DNA of 64,000 bases from JAAURB01 sp049647265 (GCA_049647265.1 JBARXJ010000040.1:9207-73206); one strand, 5' to 3'; numbered from the stretch's first letter, positions 19,212-29,700 are shown. Notes: a model not told the origin generated them from the sequence alone. Made by a program: numbers and translations.

Positions 19212-22200
19212 TTAACCCGGTGGTAATTGATTCGGGGGATTTTTCGGGAAAGAATAACGTTCAGAAGCGGCTAAATTGCGGAAACGGGTAAATTGTGGAT
19301 CAAATAATAATTTCACCGTTCCAGTCGGGCCGTTACGATGTTTTGTAATAATAATTTCAGAAATCCCTCGATCCGGTGTATCCGGATTATAATAATCATC
19401 TCGATACAGCATTATCACTAAATCCGCATCTTGTTCAATGGAGTTATGCACCACAATATTGTTAGCAATAAAATTATGTAGTCCGGGAACCGTTAAGTCG
19501 TAAACTTCTTCATCACCATAGGGTTCAATTGAAATCACTTTATCCCAATAAACATCACTCTCTGCCAGTAAAGCAAGTTTTTCCGATTGAACCACCTCGG
19601 CTAATTTTAAAGTTCGTTTACGGCTTAAATTATGCTTATAAAGATTTGTTCCACAATATTGAGTTCCAAGCTGAGATTGCATCTGGCGTGTGGTCAAACC
19701 GCAGTTTTGCATTGCAGGAACAGCAAACATTCTCCACGCATCACAAGGAATTATTTCCCGATTTGTATTAGCAGAATGTACTGCTATGTATTCGGCAATT
19801 TCTAGTAATGAACGTGTTTTGTAAGTTCCAACTGTACCAACTTTCTGAATAAAATTTTTGATATCCGGCTGGCCTGTTATTATAACGTGGAAATTATCTC
19901 GTCCCTTGTTTCTCTGAGAAATGATAGAAACCTTTGCGTTAATATTTAATCTAAGCAAGAGAGATTGAACCTGATATGCTAGTTTCTTACTACTGCTAGC
20001 ATAGTAAGCCGTTGGACGTATTGATTTTCCTTTGACAAGCTTAATGGAACCATCTGTACTCCATAAATGTCGAATAAATGTAGCAATTGCAGCTTCAGAT
20101 TGTTCAAAAACTAAATTAGGGATAAACTTTTCGTAAGATCGCAAGCCAAAAATACCTAATGAGTCAAGCCATTGAGCAATCTTGTTTCTCTTATTATGGG
20201 TCAAGTGATAGCTAGCAGGAAGATAGACTTGATACCAGTTACGTTCTTGAATAATTCGAGGATTGATATAATCACTAAAAGCTTGAGTTGCCAGAGAAAC
20301 AACAATGTTAGCTAAATCTTTTTCTTTAGTTGTGTACTGAATTGCGTGGCGAGGTAAAGTACATCCATCTCCAATTAAATGACCTAGTAAACCCAATTCA
20401 GAATCACTCATTGAGGTTGATGAAGAACTTGGTATATGTCGAGGCAGAGCAATTCGTGAACCTATTTCTAATTGATCGAGACGCAGCCAGCCACTAATTG
20501 TTAAAAACTTATGATTTGCTGTTGCTCTTATTGTTCTTCCTAAAGCCGTTTTTAGCTTATAAACTGTTTTAATTCCTGTTGAAAAAACATGACTAACTCT
20601 TGCTTTTTCTAACTTCATTGTTGCTGGATTAATTGCCCAAGTCAGAAACCCTGATTTTCCCATCAATTCTCGAATTGGAACTTCTATTCCTTGATTGGCT
20701 AACGAAATTAAACTTTCTCCTGTTAAACATCCTGATTCTCTTAAATCAGACATCATCGGACGTTTATTAGTTCTTGCTTCTACGCCTCGGCTTAACTGAG
20801 AAAGAGCAATAACAGGCACATTTAATTCCCTAGCCATCCCTTTTAATGCCCGTGTAATTCGAGATAATTCTTGTACTCGGTTATCACTACTTCCTTCCAT
20901 TAATTGTAAATAGTCAATTAAAACCAGTCCTAATTCACCGCCTTGTTCAGCTTGTAAGCGTCTGGCTTTAGACCGCATTTCTGTGACAGTAATATTGGGA
21001 GTATCGTCAATAAATATCGATAATTCTGATAAGGTTCCAATTGCCATTGTTAAAGGTTCCCATTCCGCTTGGCTAATGCGTCCTGAACGCAGTCGGTTAC
21101 TCTCAATTCTAGACTCACTCGAAAGTAGCCGTTGCACTAACTGTTCTTTCGACATTTCCAAGCTATAAATGGCTGTCGATAGATTTTGAGTCTTAGCAAT
21201 ATTATGAGCAATTCCAACAGCAAAACTGGTATTATGAACACAAATATCATTGGCGACAAAGTTATGAGTTTCTGGAATAGTTAAATCATAAACTTGTTTA
21301 AAACCAGTATATTCAATTGAAATAATTTCATCCCAACAAATATCAGTTTTGCTAAACTCATGTAACTGTCTTTCTTTTACAGTATTTACTATTGATAAGT
21401 TATCTTGTTCAATCGTAGCGACAGCGGTATCTTGTAGAAGTTTATTTTGAATTCTATATTTATGACAAAAACGGCTATCTTTTCTACACTCATTAATAAC
21501 ATCTGAAATAAAAATATGAATTGAATCAGTTTCTATGATTTCTAGTTGCCAGTATTTTTCAATATGTTTTACTGTTGATATTATTCCAAAACGCAATAAT
21601 AAGTGCTGAACTTGCAATAGCATTTTTTGACTATCGCTATTGTAGATAATATTATCATTACTGCTATTATGAATATTTAGATCTCCATGAATAGAAAATA
21701 GTTTATTCAAAAATAAGGCAATTTGCGATCGCTTTAATTTAAAGATAATTTTAGGAATAAATTTATTATGATAATTGTGCGCTAATTTAATAATTTCATA
21801 TTCAGGTAATGTTTCATTCCCAAAAATATTAATAATTCGAGGAACTGCAATTTTATCACCGAATTTTAACTGACTTAAAGCTTGCCATCCTTGTTGAGTT
21901 AAAAAGGGATGAGTTAAAGTAACTTCTATACTTCTTCCTGATTTTGTAATAATTTTAAAAACAGGTTTAATTCCATCATCTATAAATGCGGAAGGCTGAA
22001 CAATATCAAATTTTAAATTATATTTTAAAGTTAGTATATTAGCCTGTTTACACTGATATATTTCTGCAATTGTTGCAATACTACCATCAGCCAGAACAAT
22101 TTCTGCATCATAACTCAAGCATTTTCCCATCGATGGTCTGCCGGCAACAATGATTAAATCAGACCGTTGAAAGCCACCTGTCATTGCATCTAAATCATAA

Positions 22201-22781
22201 AACCCACAAGGAATACCCGGTAAAGTTATACCTTCATTACGATCTTCAATATCTTGAAAAGTATTAATTAAAGTTTCCCCAATCGGAACTAAAGCCTGTT
22301 GCGGACGAACTTGAGTTAAATTGAGTAAAAGCTGTTCTGACTTATCTAAAACCTCTTCCAGTTCTAATTCCGTTTGATACCCTAAATCAATAATCCCACT
22401 TCCGGCATAAATCAACTGACGGCGCATTGATTTATCAATGACTAAATGACTATACTGATCGATATTAATTGCAGAAATAGTCCGTTCAACTAACTGGGCT
22501 AATTTCCCTTGTCCCCCGACTTTTTCAAGTTGATTATGATCGGCTAACCAACTTGTAAGCGTCATTAAATCTGTCGGTTTTCCTTGTAAATGTAGCGTTA
22601 ATGCAGCCTGATAAATAATTTGATGAGCTTGAACTGCAAAATTGTCTGCTTGTAATAATTCTGCTACCCGTCCAATTGCTTCTGGATCGAGTAAAATTCC
22701 ACCTAAAATCGCTTCTTCCGCTTCAATATTCTGAGGCGGAAGACTATCGTGATTGGCTGAGAAATTAGGTTCATTTGCCAT
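19212..22781 (-). CDS. dnaB: Replicative DNA helicase DnaB interrupted by two inteins
   Basis: The 1189-residue precursor splices to a 463-residue DnaB. Extein 1 is residues 1-220 (MANEPN... to GRPSMGK), extein 2 is 518-684 (TSFAVG... to SDLRESG) and extein 3 is 1114-1189 (SIEQDADLV... to the end). DnaB is the hexameric fork helicase. Intein 1 splits the Walker A motif between GK and TS; intein 2 splits RESG/SIEQ, the site used by the known Synechocystis and Rhodothermus DnaB inteins. Both have an N-terminal Cys, a block-B His, and a C-terminal His-Asn. The helicase is inactive until intein 1 leaves, because the ATP site is broken. rplI lies 61 bases upstream on the same strand, the usual rplI-dnaB order. 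Confidence 0.96.
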   Translation of the reverse strand: MANEPNFSANHDSLPPQNIEAEEAILGGILLDPEAIGRVAELLQADNFAVQAHQIIYQAALTLHLQGKPTDLMTLTSWLADHNQLEKVGGQGKLAQLVERTISAINIDQYSHLVIDKSMRRQLIYAGSGIIDLGYQTELELEEVLDKSEQLLLNLTQVRPQQALVPIGETLINTFQDIEDRNEGITLPGIPCGFYDLDAMTGGFQRSDLIIVAGRPSMGKCLSYDAEIVLADGSIATIAEIYQCKQANILTLKYNLKFDIVQPSAFIDDGIKPVFKIITKSGRSIEVTLTHPFLTQQGWQALSQLKFGDKIAVPRIINIFGNETLPEYEIIKLAHNYHNKFIPKIIFKLKRSQIALFLNKLFSIHGDLNIHNSSNDNIIYNSDSQKMLLQVQHLLLRFGIISTVKHIEKYWQLEIIETDSIHIFISDVINECRKDSRFCHKYRIQNKLLQDTAVATIEQDNLSIVNTVKERQLHEFSKTDICWDEIISIEYTGFKQVYDLTIPETHNFVANDICVHNTSFAVGIAHNIAKTQNLSTAIYSLEMSKEQLVQRLLSSESRIESNRLRSGRISQAEWEPLTMAIGTLSELSIFIDDTPNITVTEMRSKARRLQAEQGGELGLVLIDYLQLMEGSSDNRVQELSRITRALKGMARELNVPVIALSQLSRGVEARTNKRPMMSDLRESGCLTGESLISLANQGIEVPIRELMGKSGFLTWAINPATMKLEKARVSHVFSTGIKTVYKLKTALGRTIRATANHKFLTISGWLRLDQLEIGSRIALPRHIPSSSSTSMSDSELGLLGHLIGDGCTLPRHAIQYTTKEKDLANIVVSLATQAFSDYINPRIIQERNWYQVYLPASYHLTHNKRNKIAQWLDSLGIFGLRSYEKFIPNLVFEQSEAAIATFIRHLWSTDGSIKLVKGKSIRPTAYYASSSKKLAYQVQSLLLRLNINAKVSIISQRNKGRDNFHVIITGQPDIKNFIQKVGTVGTYKTRSLLEIAEYIAVHSANTNREIIPCDAWRMFAVPAMQNCGLTTRQMQSQLGTQYCGTNLYKHNLSRKRTLKLAEVVQSEKLALLAESDVYWDKVISIEPYGDEEVYDLTVPGLHNFIANNIVVHNSIEQDADLVIMLYRDDYYNPDTPDRGISEIIITKHRNGPTGTVKLLFDPQFTRFRNLAASERYSFPKNPPNQLPPG
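19443..20729 (-). other. DnaB intein 2 (RESG/SIEQ site), 429 residues, LAGLIDADG endonuclease present
   Basis: Residues 685-1113 of the precursor. It starts CLTGESLISLANQG, has block B at TANHKF and ends YDLTVPGLHNFIANNIVVHN, with Ser1114 as the +1 residue. Both endonuclease motifs are present: LGLLGHLIGDG (about 797-806) and IRHLWSTDGS (about 903-912), each keeping its acidic residue. It is therefore a full-size intein that may still encode an active homing nuclease. Confidence 0.92.
21231..22121 (-). other. DnaB intein 1 (P-loop site), 297 residues, decayed endonuclease
   Basis: Residues 221-517 of the precursor. It begins CLSYDAEIVLADGSIA, has the block-B TLTHPF (His291) and ends YDLTIPETHNFVANDICVHN, with Thr518 as the +1 nucleophile. 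The Hedgehog/intein splicing parts look intact. Only the second half of a LAGLIDADG endonuclease remains: FLNKLFSIHGDLNIH, aligned with the FIRHLWSTDGSIKLV of intein 2. The motif's acidic Asp is His here. The first LAGLIDADG motif is absent. Splicing competence is inferred, since dnaB is essential. Confidence 0.9.
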
Positions 22782-22842
22782 AATTGAAGCAGATCAAAAT
22801 GCGGCAATTCCTTATGATGGGCGCATTCAATGCGCCCCTACG

Positions 22843-23304
22843 TTAACTGGGGACAACGTGAACTTCAACTTCAGCAGTGACTTCAGGATGTAACTTAATT
22901 TGCGCCTTATAAAATCCAGTTTTACTAATATTATCAGGTAACGTAATACCGCGTCTATCTACTTCTTGTTGAGTCGTAGCCTCAATTGCTTCTGCTAACT
23001 CACGATCTGTGACGGTTCCAAAGATTGCTTCATTTTCACCCACTTGCTTCGCAATCGTAAAGCGACCAATCGTTTCAAGGGCTGTTTTACGGCTTTCTGC
23101 CTGTTGTTTTAGTTCAATCTGTTTTTGTCGTTCTTCTTCACGACGACGTTCAACTTGCTTCAGAACACCAGGAGTCACCCGAACTGCCATATTTTTCGGG
23201 AACAGATAATTACGAGCATAACCCGGAGCAACTTCTACCAGGTCACCATTTGTACCTAATTTACTAATGTCCTGCATTAGGACAACTTGAACACGCTTTG
23301 CCAT
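22843..23304 (-). CDS. rplI: 50S ribosomal protein L9
   Basis: L9 binds 23S rRNA domain V through its N-terminal domain and extends from the large subunit near the L1 stalk. I start at the ATG at 23304 (MAKRVQVVLMQDISKLG), giving 153 residues, the usual length. The frame is open 15 codons further upstream but that part is not family-like. Landmarks are the N-terminal GDLVEVAPGYARNYLFPKN, the long connecting helix (about 45-80) and GENEAIFGTVTDRELAEAI in the C-terminal domain. It precedes dnaB by 61 bases. Confidence 0.96.
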   Translation of the reverse strand: MAKRVQVVLMQDISKLGTNGDLVEVAPGYARNYLFPKNMAVRVTPGVLKQVERRREEERQKQIELKQQAESRKTALETIGRFTIAKQVGENEAIFGTVTDRELAEAIEATTQQEVDRRGITLPDNISKTGFYKAQIKLHPEVTAEVEVHVVPS

Positions 23305-23349
23305 GACAATTTCTATAGTTTTTAACCCAAACACTCTATTATAGTACAC

Positions 23350-23799
23350 CTATGAATATTGCCAGAATCCAATTTGTTTTTTCTCTGGTCATAAATATAT
23401 TGGCTGATGAGTTGTCGTAACCCAAATAGACTTAGAAGTTATCGGTATAATCAGGGTTTGAAGCGAATAATTCTTTGAATCTTGATGTTGTGCTATTTTT
23501 CGTCAATATATAGGCTAATACTACACTATTGATTTAATAGTACAACTTTGACCTTGACCTGTCAATCCCTGTAAAACCCCTATAAATTCGTCGGCTTAGT
23601 TGCCATCACTGCGCTTTTTTATGTCATGATTTCTTGATTAATATATTTATTATAAATAGTTTGATGTAATTTAATAAGTTTAAGCAATGAATAATAAATG
23701 ACTGTATTGATACTCAAGCGGTTAGTAACCTTAATATCGCTATTTGTAATTCATTACAACAATAGTTAACAGTACATACCTGTCATTGCCGCACAAATT
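23350..23799. other. Intergenic region upstream of rplI
   Basis: About 450 AT-rich bases between rplI and the first palindromic repeat. It should carry the promoter of rplI-dnaB. No ORF, RNA gene or strong hairpin seen. Confidence 0.4.
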
Positions 23800-23864
23800 G
23801 TCATTCCCGTGTAGACGGGAATCCAAAACCCATAAATCTGCAACAAACCCTCATACAAATCTTT
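23800..23864. repeat. Orphan copy of the GIY-YIG element end
   Basis: A 65-base direct copy of 23927-23991, with two substitutions that I can see (TCTGCAAC versus TCTATAAC). It carries the palindrome ATTCCCGTGTAGACGGGAAT and, on the minus strand, the codons for DLYEGLL that also end the GIY-YIG gene. In this copy the TAG stop reads CAG. It looks like the leftover 3' end of another copy. A shorter fragment (GTCATTCCCGCAGCATTTCCC) lies at 23904-23924. Confidence 0.85.
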
Positions 23865-23926
23865 GATATTGTGATGAATTGAGATATACATCATTGTTCT
23901 ACTGTCATTCCCGCAGCATTTCCCAA

Positions 23927-24312
23927 GTCATTCCCGTGTAGACGGGAATCCAAAACCCATAAATCTATAACAAACCCTCATACAAATCTTTCCACTTCGG
24001 ATTTTGTTCCTCAATCAAACGCACTTTCCAACTTCGATTCCATTTCTTCAGCCGCTTTTCCCTTGTAATCGCTTCAGCCATGTCATCGTACAACTCAAAG
24101 TAAACCAACTGGTGAACACTATATTTATGGGTAAAGCCTTCGACGAGGTTATTTTTGTGTTGCCAAACTCGTTTGATCAGGTTGCTGGTAACGCCGATAT
24201 AGAGGGTTCCATTGGGTTTGCTGGCTAGGATGTAAACACATGGCTGCTTTGGTTCCATCTTGAAGTTTGGATTTTGCCTAGGATTGTGGATTCCCGCCTG
24301 CGCGGGAATGAC
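23927..24312. mobile_element. Candidate 386-bp GIY-YIG element with palindromic inverted ends
   Basis: The left end at 23927-23951 contains ATTCCCGTGTAGACGGGAAT; the right end at 24288-24312 contains ATTCCCGCCTGCGCGGGAAT. The two 25-base ends are inverted copies of each other with about four differences, and each is itself a palindrome. Between them is one GIY-YIG gene and nothing else. Mobility is inferred from this layout and from the orphan end nearby; no target duplication was identified. Confidence 0.5.
23965..24258 (-). CDS. GIY-YIG nuclease family protein
   Basis: A compact GIY-YIG domain of 97 residues when started at the ATG at 24258 (MEPKQPCVYILASKPNGTLY). The frame is open to 24339, but that extension reads VIPAQAGIH, which is just the translated palindrome. 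The catalytic features are CVYILAS/TLYIGVTS (the GIY-YIG strands), the following Arg in NLIKRVWQHKN, and Glu in EAITREKRLKKW. These small stand-alone proteins resemble UvrC/homing nuclease catalytic domains; their role is unclear. The gene ends in KDLYEGLL within the left palindromic repeat unit. Confidence 0.85.
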   Translation of the reverse strand: MEPKQPCVYILASKPNGTLYIGVTSNLIKRVWQHKNNLVEGFTHKYSVHQLVYFELYDDMAEAITREKRLKKWNRSWKVRLIEEQNPKWKDLYEGLL

Positions 24313-24439
24313 GTTCAGTTGTGGGGGAGTTGAGAACAATGACGGAAAAGCCGATGTTTTCGCAAAAAAGAGATGCCCTCATTCAAGGTTGACAAAGGGA
24401 CATAATATTAAAGACAGCAGTTTACATTTCTTTAAATTT

Positions 24440-25948
24440 ATGGCACGGGATTTGCGGGGATTTATCAAACAATTAGAAGAACGGGGACAGCTACGACGCA
24501 TCTCAGCTTTAGTAGACCCAGATTTAGAAATAGCCGAGATTTCTAATCAAATGTTGCAACAGGGGGGGCCAGCGTTACTATTCGAGAATGTTAAAGGATC
24601 CCCTAATTCTGTTGCCGTCAACTTGTTGGGAACAGAACAACGGGTGTGTTGGGCAATGAACATGGAGAAACCCCAAGAATTGGAAGAATTGGGGAAAAAG
24701 TTAGGAATGTTGCAACAACCGAAACCGCCGAAAAAGATCTCTCAAGCAATTGATTTTGGTAAGGTTTTATTTGATGTGGTGAAAGCTAAACCGGGGCGGA
24801 ATTTCTTTCCCCCTTGTCAACAGGTGGTTATAGAAGGGGATGAAGTTGATTTAAATCAAATTCCGATGATTCGTCCTTATCCCAAAGATGCGGGTAAAAT
24901 TATTACGTTGGGGTTAGTGATTACCAAAGATTGTGAAACGGGGACAGCCAATGTCGGGGTTTATCGGCTGCAACTACAATCTAACAATACGATGACGGTA
25001 CATTGGTTATCCGTACGGGGCGGGGCAAGACATCTACGGAAAGCGGCAGAAAATGGTAAGAAATTAGAAATTGCGATCGCTTTAGGAGTCGATCCATTAA
25101 TTATCATGGCGGCGGCTACTCCCATTCCGGTAGACTTATCAGAATGGTTATTTGCAGGGTTATATGGCGGTTCAGGCGTAGCGTTGGCAAAATGTAAAAC
25201 AGTAGATTTAGAAGTCCCCGCAGATTCGGAATTTGTCCTAGAAGGAACAATTACCCCAGGAGAAATGTTACCGGATGGGCCATTTGGCGACCATATGGGA
25301 TATTACGGCGGGGTAGAAGATTCGCCTTTAGTTCGGTTTCATTGCGTGACTCATCGTCAAGATCCGATTTACCTCACCACCTTTAGCGGTCGTCCACCGA
25401 AAGAAGAAGCGATGATGGCGATCGCCCTTAACCGGATTTATACCCCCATTTTACGGCAACAAGTCTCAGAAATTGTAGACTTTTTCTTACCGATGGAGGC
25501 GTTAAGTTATAAAGCGGCAATTATATCGATTGATAAAGCTTATCCCGGACAAGCCAGACGGGCAGCGTTAGCGTTTTGGAGTGCTTTACCTCAATTTACC
25601 TATACTAAGTTTGTAATTGTTGTTGATAAGAGTATTAATATCCGAGATCCGCGTCAAGTGGTGTGGGCAATTAGTTCTAAAGTTGATCCGGTGCGAGATG
25701 TGTTTATCTTACCCAATACTCCCTTTGATACCTTAGATTTTGCTAGCGAAAAAATTGGTTTAGGGGGACGAATGGGTATTGATGCGACGACTAAAATCCC
25801 GCCAGAAACCGATCATGAATGGGGAGAAGCATTAGAATCAGATCCTGATGTGGCGGCGATGGTCAAACGACGTTGGGCAGAATATGGGTTGGGGGACTTA
25901 AACTCAACAGAGGTTGATCCCAATAAATTTGGTTATGAGATTCGATAA
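24440..25948 (+). CDS. ubiD: UbiD family decarboxylase
   Basis: UbiD enzymes use prenylated FMN (made by UbiX) for reversible decarboxylation of aromatic acids. In cyanobacteria the likely role is decarboxylation of the prenylated 4-hydroxybenzoate intermediate of plastoquinone synthesis. I start at the ATG at 24440 (MARDLRGFIKQLEERGQLRR), giving 502 residues, normal for the family. The frame stays open upstream into the GIY-YIG element and that part is not family-like. Landmarks are TLGLVITKDCETGTANVGVY, LYGGSGVALAKCKTVD, DGPFGDHMGYYGG and SGRPPKEEAMMAIALNRI. UbiX is not in the window. Confidence 0.92.
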   Translation: MARDLRGFIKQLEERGQLRRISALVDPDLEIAEISNQMLQQGGPALLFENVKGSPNSVAVNLLGTEQRVCWAMNMEKPQELEELGKKLGMLQQPKPPKKISQAIDFGKVLFDVVKAKPGRNFFPPCQQVVIEGDEVDLNQIPMIRPYPKDAGKIITLGLVITKDCETGTANVGVYRLQLQSNNTMTVHWLSVRGGARHLRKAAENGKKLEIAIALGVDPLIIMAAATPIPVDLSEWLFAGLYGGSGVALAKCKTVDLEVPADSEFVLEGTITPGEMLPDGPFGDHMGYYGGVEDSPLVRFHCVTHRQDPIYLTTFSGRPPKEEAMMAIALNRIYTPILRQQVSEIVDFFLPMEALSYKAAIISIDKAYPGQARRAALAFWSALPQFTYTKFVIVVDKSINIRDPRQVVWAISSKVDPVRDVFILPNTPFDTLDFASEKIGLGGRMGIDATTKIPPETDHEWGEALESDPDVAAMVKRRWAEYGLGDLNSTEVDPNKFGYEIR

Positions 25949-26734
25949 TACTGGGAATTGATTGGAGTCAATTACCCGCTGGTGTAGGGATGTTTTCGGC
26001 AGCATCTCTATACCGTAGTCCAGTTATTGAACTGGCTTATTTTGAATAAAATTGATATGACGAATCAGTTAATACCTTAAGTTAAACATCAAGGATGATC
26101 CCAGAGGATTATTTTATTCCCTGATTTGAGTTATAGGGTGTATGAAGTGAATTAATACTTTAAAGTCCGTAACTCATTACCTCTTTATAATTTGGAATAT
26201 CCATAGAAAAACAGAGAAAATTTACAAAAGCTTTATCAAAACTTGAGCAAATTTTATTGATTTTTTACACTCTAAAATATACTACCTTTGATACAATAAA
26301 AAAGTAACTAAGAAATGTTAAGTTATAATGCATAGCAGGAGAAAATACAGCGGGTGTAAGCTTGAAAAAAGCATTAATGTATCTGGAGATCATCGATTTT
26401 CTCAAAAGTGATGTTGCAGTTTATCAGCAAAACTCAAAAACCTATTGTAATTCTAGGCTGCCATCTATTTTTCAGAAAATATTTCCAATACAACCTCTTC
26501 TGCTTATTTTCAACTCTTCAGCTTTAGAGTTAAATCATTGAAACTCAGAAACACTCTATAATCAGGCTGAGCATAATCTAAACTACCATCAATAAGCGCA
26601 AATTTAGCGACGGATTAATTAATTTTCAGGGGATAGCAGTCGTCGCTTTAAATTCAGGGTAAGTATTTGAATTATAACTAAGCTGATTTGAGCAAATTTT
26701 AAAACTTTGTTCAAGCCGATTTTTCCATGCAAAC
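25949..26734. other. Intergenic region, about 790 bases
   Basis: AT-rich non-coding DNA between ubiD and the RTX protein gene. A hairpin of GTAGGGATG and GCATCTCTATAC arms near 25984-26013 follows ubiD, without a T-run. The long leader could hold regulatory sites for the RTX gene, but I cannot name one. No convincing small ORF found. Confidence 0.45.
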
Positions 26735-29700
26735 ATGACTGAAATTCAACGAATTAAAGTAACTATGACTCAAACAACTATCAAGATTGAAGCAGAAGAT
26801 CTAATTCTGAATAACTATATCAATGAATCGGGTAACTTTGCCTCTGGAAACACTTTAATTAAAGTCGGTAATAATGGTGAACAAGGCACAGCAACTCTCA
26901 GCTTTGATGGCACTCCCGGCACTTATGAATTAACCGTTGCTTACTTTGATGAAAAGGATGGTGAGTCAACGATGGAAGTCGAAGTAGATGGCAGTTTAAT
27001 TGATAGTTGGAGTTTTGATCAGAGGTTAAGTGGTACACGGGCAGATGCCGATAATCTTGTAGAACGTACCCTAAATCAATCATTTACCCTCAATTCTAAT
27101 AGTACCGTAGTTCTGAGAGGATTGAGAAATGATGGAGAACGTGCCAGAATGGATTATATTAAATTACATCCGCTTGGAACGAATACCAATACTGATCCAG
27201 ACGCAACGAATGATAGCTACAGTGTTGTAGAAAACGGTAGCCTTAATATTAATAGTGCGGCTGGTGTTTTGAGTAACGATAGTGATGCTGATGGCGATAA
27301 TTTAACTATTAGTAATTTTGATAATAATTCAGCAGAAGGCGGTACAGTTACGGTCAATAATAACGGGAGTTTCAGTTATACTCCAGCCACAAACTTTACA
27401 GGTACAGATCGTTTCAATTACACTGTCTCTGATGGGAATGGAGGCACAGATACTGCTAAAGTGACGATTAATGTAACGGCTAATAACGACCCCAATCAAT
27501 TATTACAAGGAACCCGTGGAAATGATTCGATTAATGGTTTTGGGGGCAATGACACCATTAACGGTTTAGCAGGAGATGATAGCCTGCTGGGAGGTAACGA
27601 TAACGATATTGTTAATGGAGATGGGGGAAATGATATTCTCAAAGGCGGTAACGGTAATGATACCGTCGATGGCGGCACTGGAAATGACCGGGTTTTTGGT
27701 CAAAATGGAAATGATTTCCTAACTGGAGGAGAAGGCAATGACCGGGTTTTTGGTCAAAATGGAAATGATGTGATTGTAGGGGTTAATCCTGATGATAACA
27801 CCCCAGGTTTAGGCGAAGCGGATGTCCTCGTAGGCGGTGCAAATGCCGATACTTTTGTGTTAGGAGATGCTACTCAAGCGTTTTATGATGATGGAGTAGA
27901 CGGTACACGAGGAAATGCTGACCGCGCCATTATTCAAGACTTTGATAAAGCATCTGGAGATCTGATTCAACTTCACGCTAGCCCAGAAGATTATAGCCTC
28001 AGAACTGTTCCCAACTTAAACCCCCGACATACTCAAATTTTATACAAAGGAGAATCAATTGGGATCGTTAAGAATGTCACAGACCTAGATCTCAATGGTT
28101 CAGAATTCCAGTATGAATTGGATAGTACTGCCCCGCAAGCCAGTTTAACTGTTAGCGATGTCACAGATGCAGGCGGTGAGTTGCATATCTTTGAAGTCAC
28201 CTATAGCGACAATGAAGCCATTGATGTTTCTACGTTTGATGCCAATGATGTGTTTGTGACTTATCCCGATGGGTTTGATGCAGAAGCGACATTTTTAGGC
28301 GCAAATCGTAATAGTAATGGTACACCTGTAACCGCTTCTTACCAAGTCGAAGCACCCGGTGGCAGTTGGGATGATGGGGATAACGGTACTTATACAGTTG
28401 TCTTGCGAGATAACGAAGTTAGTGATATTACCAATAACTTTGTTGCCGGAGAAACCCTGGGGAGTTTTCTAGTCGATGTCCCTGAACCTGTCGTGGACAC
28501 AACAGCGCCTACAACGGCTATAACCGCTAGTAATATCACCAATGGGGGAGATACAGTCTATCAATTTAGCGTCACTTACAGCGACGATACAGCCGTTGAT
28601 AACAGTACCATTGATAACCAAGATATCCGAGTCAGTGGCCCAGGTGGGTTTGACCAAGCCGCAACGTTAGTCGATACTAATGTTAATAATCAAGGGGCTG
28701 TGATTACAGCAACCTATGAAATTAATGCCGCTGGGGGTAGTTGGGATATTGCAGATAACGGTTCTTATACTATCTCCCTGCAAGATAATCAAGTCAGTGA
28801 TACCAGCAATAACTTTATCCCAGGGTCTAATATTGGTAGCTTTGCGGTTAATATCTCCAACGCAGATGATACTGTCGGACAATATGATATTTTTGAACAA
28901 TCCTTCAGTGATGCTGGAAGCTACAGCAACCCTTACACCGCCGTCACCGCAACAGCCACCTTTACCGGGCCAGATAACCAAACCGCGACTATTCCGCTAT
29001 TCTGGGATGGAGGAGATAACTGGAAATTCCGCTTTGCCCCCGATACTCAGGGTGAATGGAGTTGGACAATTGACTCAAATGATAATGGACTTAATGGCGA
29101 GTCGGGTACATTTGATGTCGTCGCTTCTAACAACACCGGAGGAATTGAAGCCAAACCGGATGCGCCTTATTATTTCCAATACGAAAATGGTACACCGTTC
29201 TACTTCTTTGGCGATACTAACTGGCGGCTGGGTCAAACCTCATCCTCAGAAAATCTGAATCATGAGACCGCTTTAGAGTATTTAGATATTCGCGCCAGTC
29301 AAGGGTTTAACTATATCCATTCCGACTTTGCTCAAGATCCCAACGAAGGCGGGCCATTATGGGATGGCACAAAAGGCCGCGATCTCAACCCCGGTTACTT
29401 CCAAGAACTTGACAGCCGTATTGAGTATATGAATGATCTGGGAATTACCAGCGGTTATATGTTGGAATGGGCCCAAGGATGGAAGAATGACTTTAGTTCT
29501 CAAGCGGATCGTTTGCAGTATGCTGAATATGTGACTGCTCGTTATAGCGCCCACAACGTTGTGTTTATTGTGTCTGGGGAATATAACGAAACACTCAGTA
29601 CAAGTATCTACAACGAAATTGGCGAAACCATCGATGCCACAGATCCTCACGATCGGATGATTACTATTCACTCTACCGGTACAGTCGAACAATTTGCCAA

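Noticed and set aside
24260..24439. N-terminal extension of UbiD reaching into the GIY-YIG element
   Set aside because: The extension translates the palindromic repeat; the ATG at 24440 matches the family start.
28716..29258. 180-codon plus-strand frame inside the RTX gene
   Set aside because: Alternate frame of a repetitive coding region; no plausible protein features.
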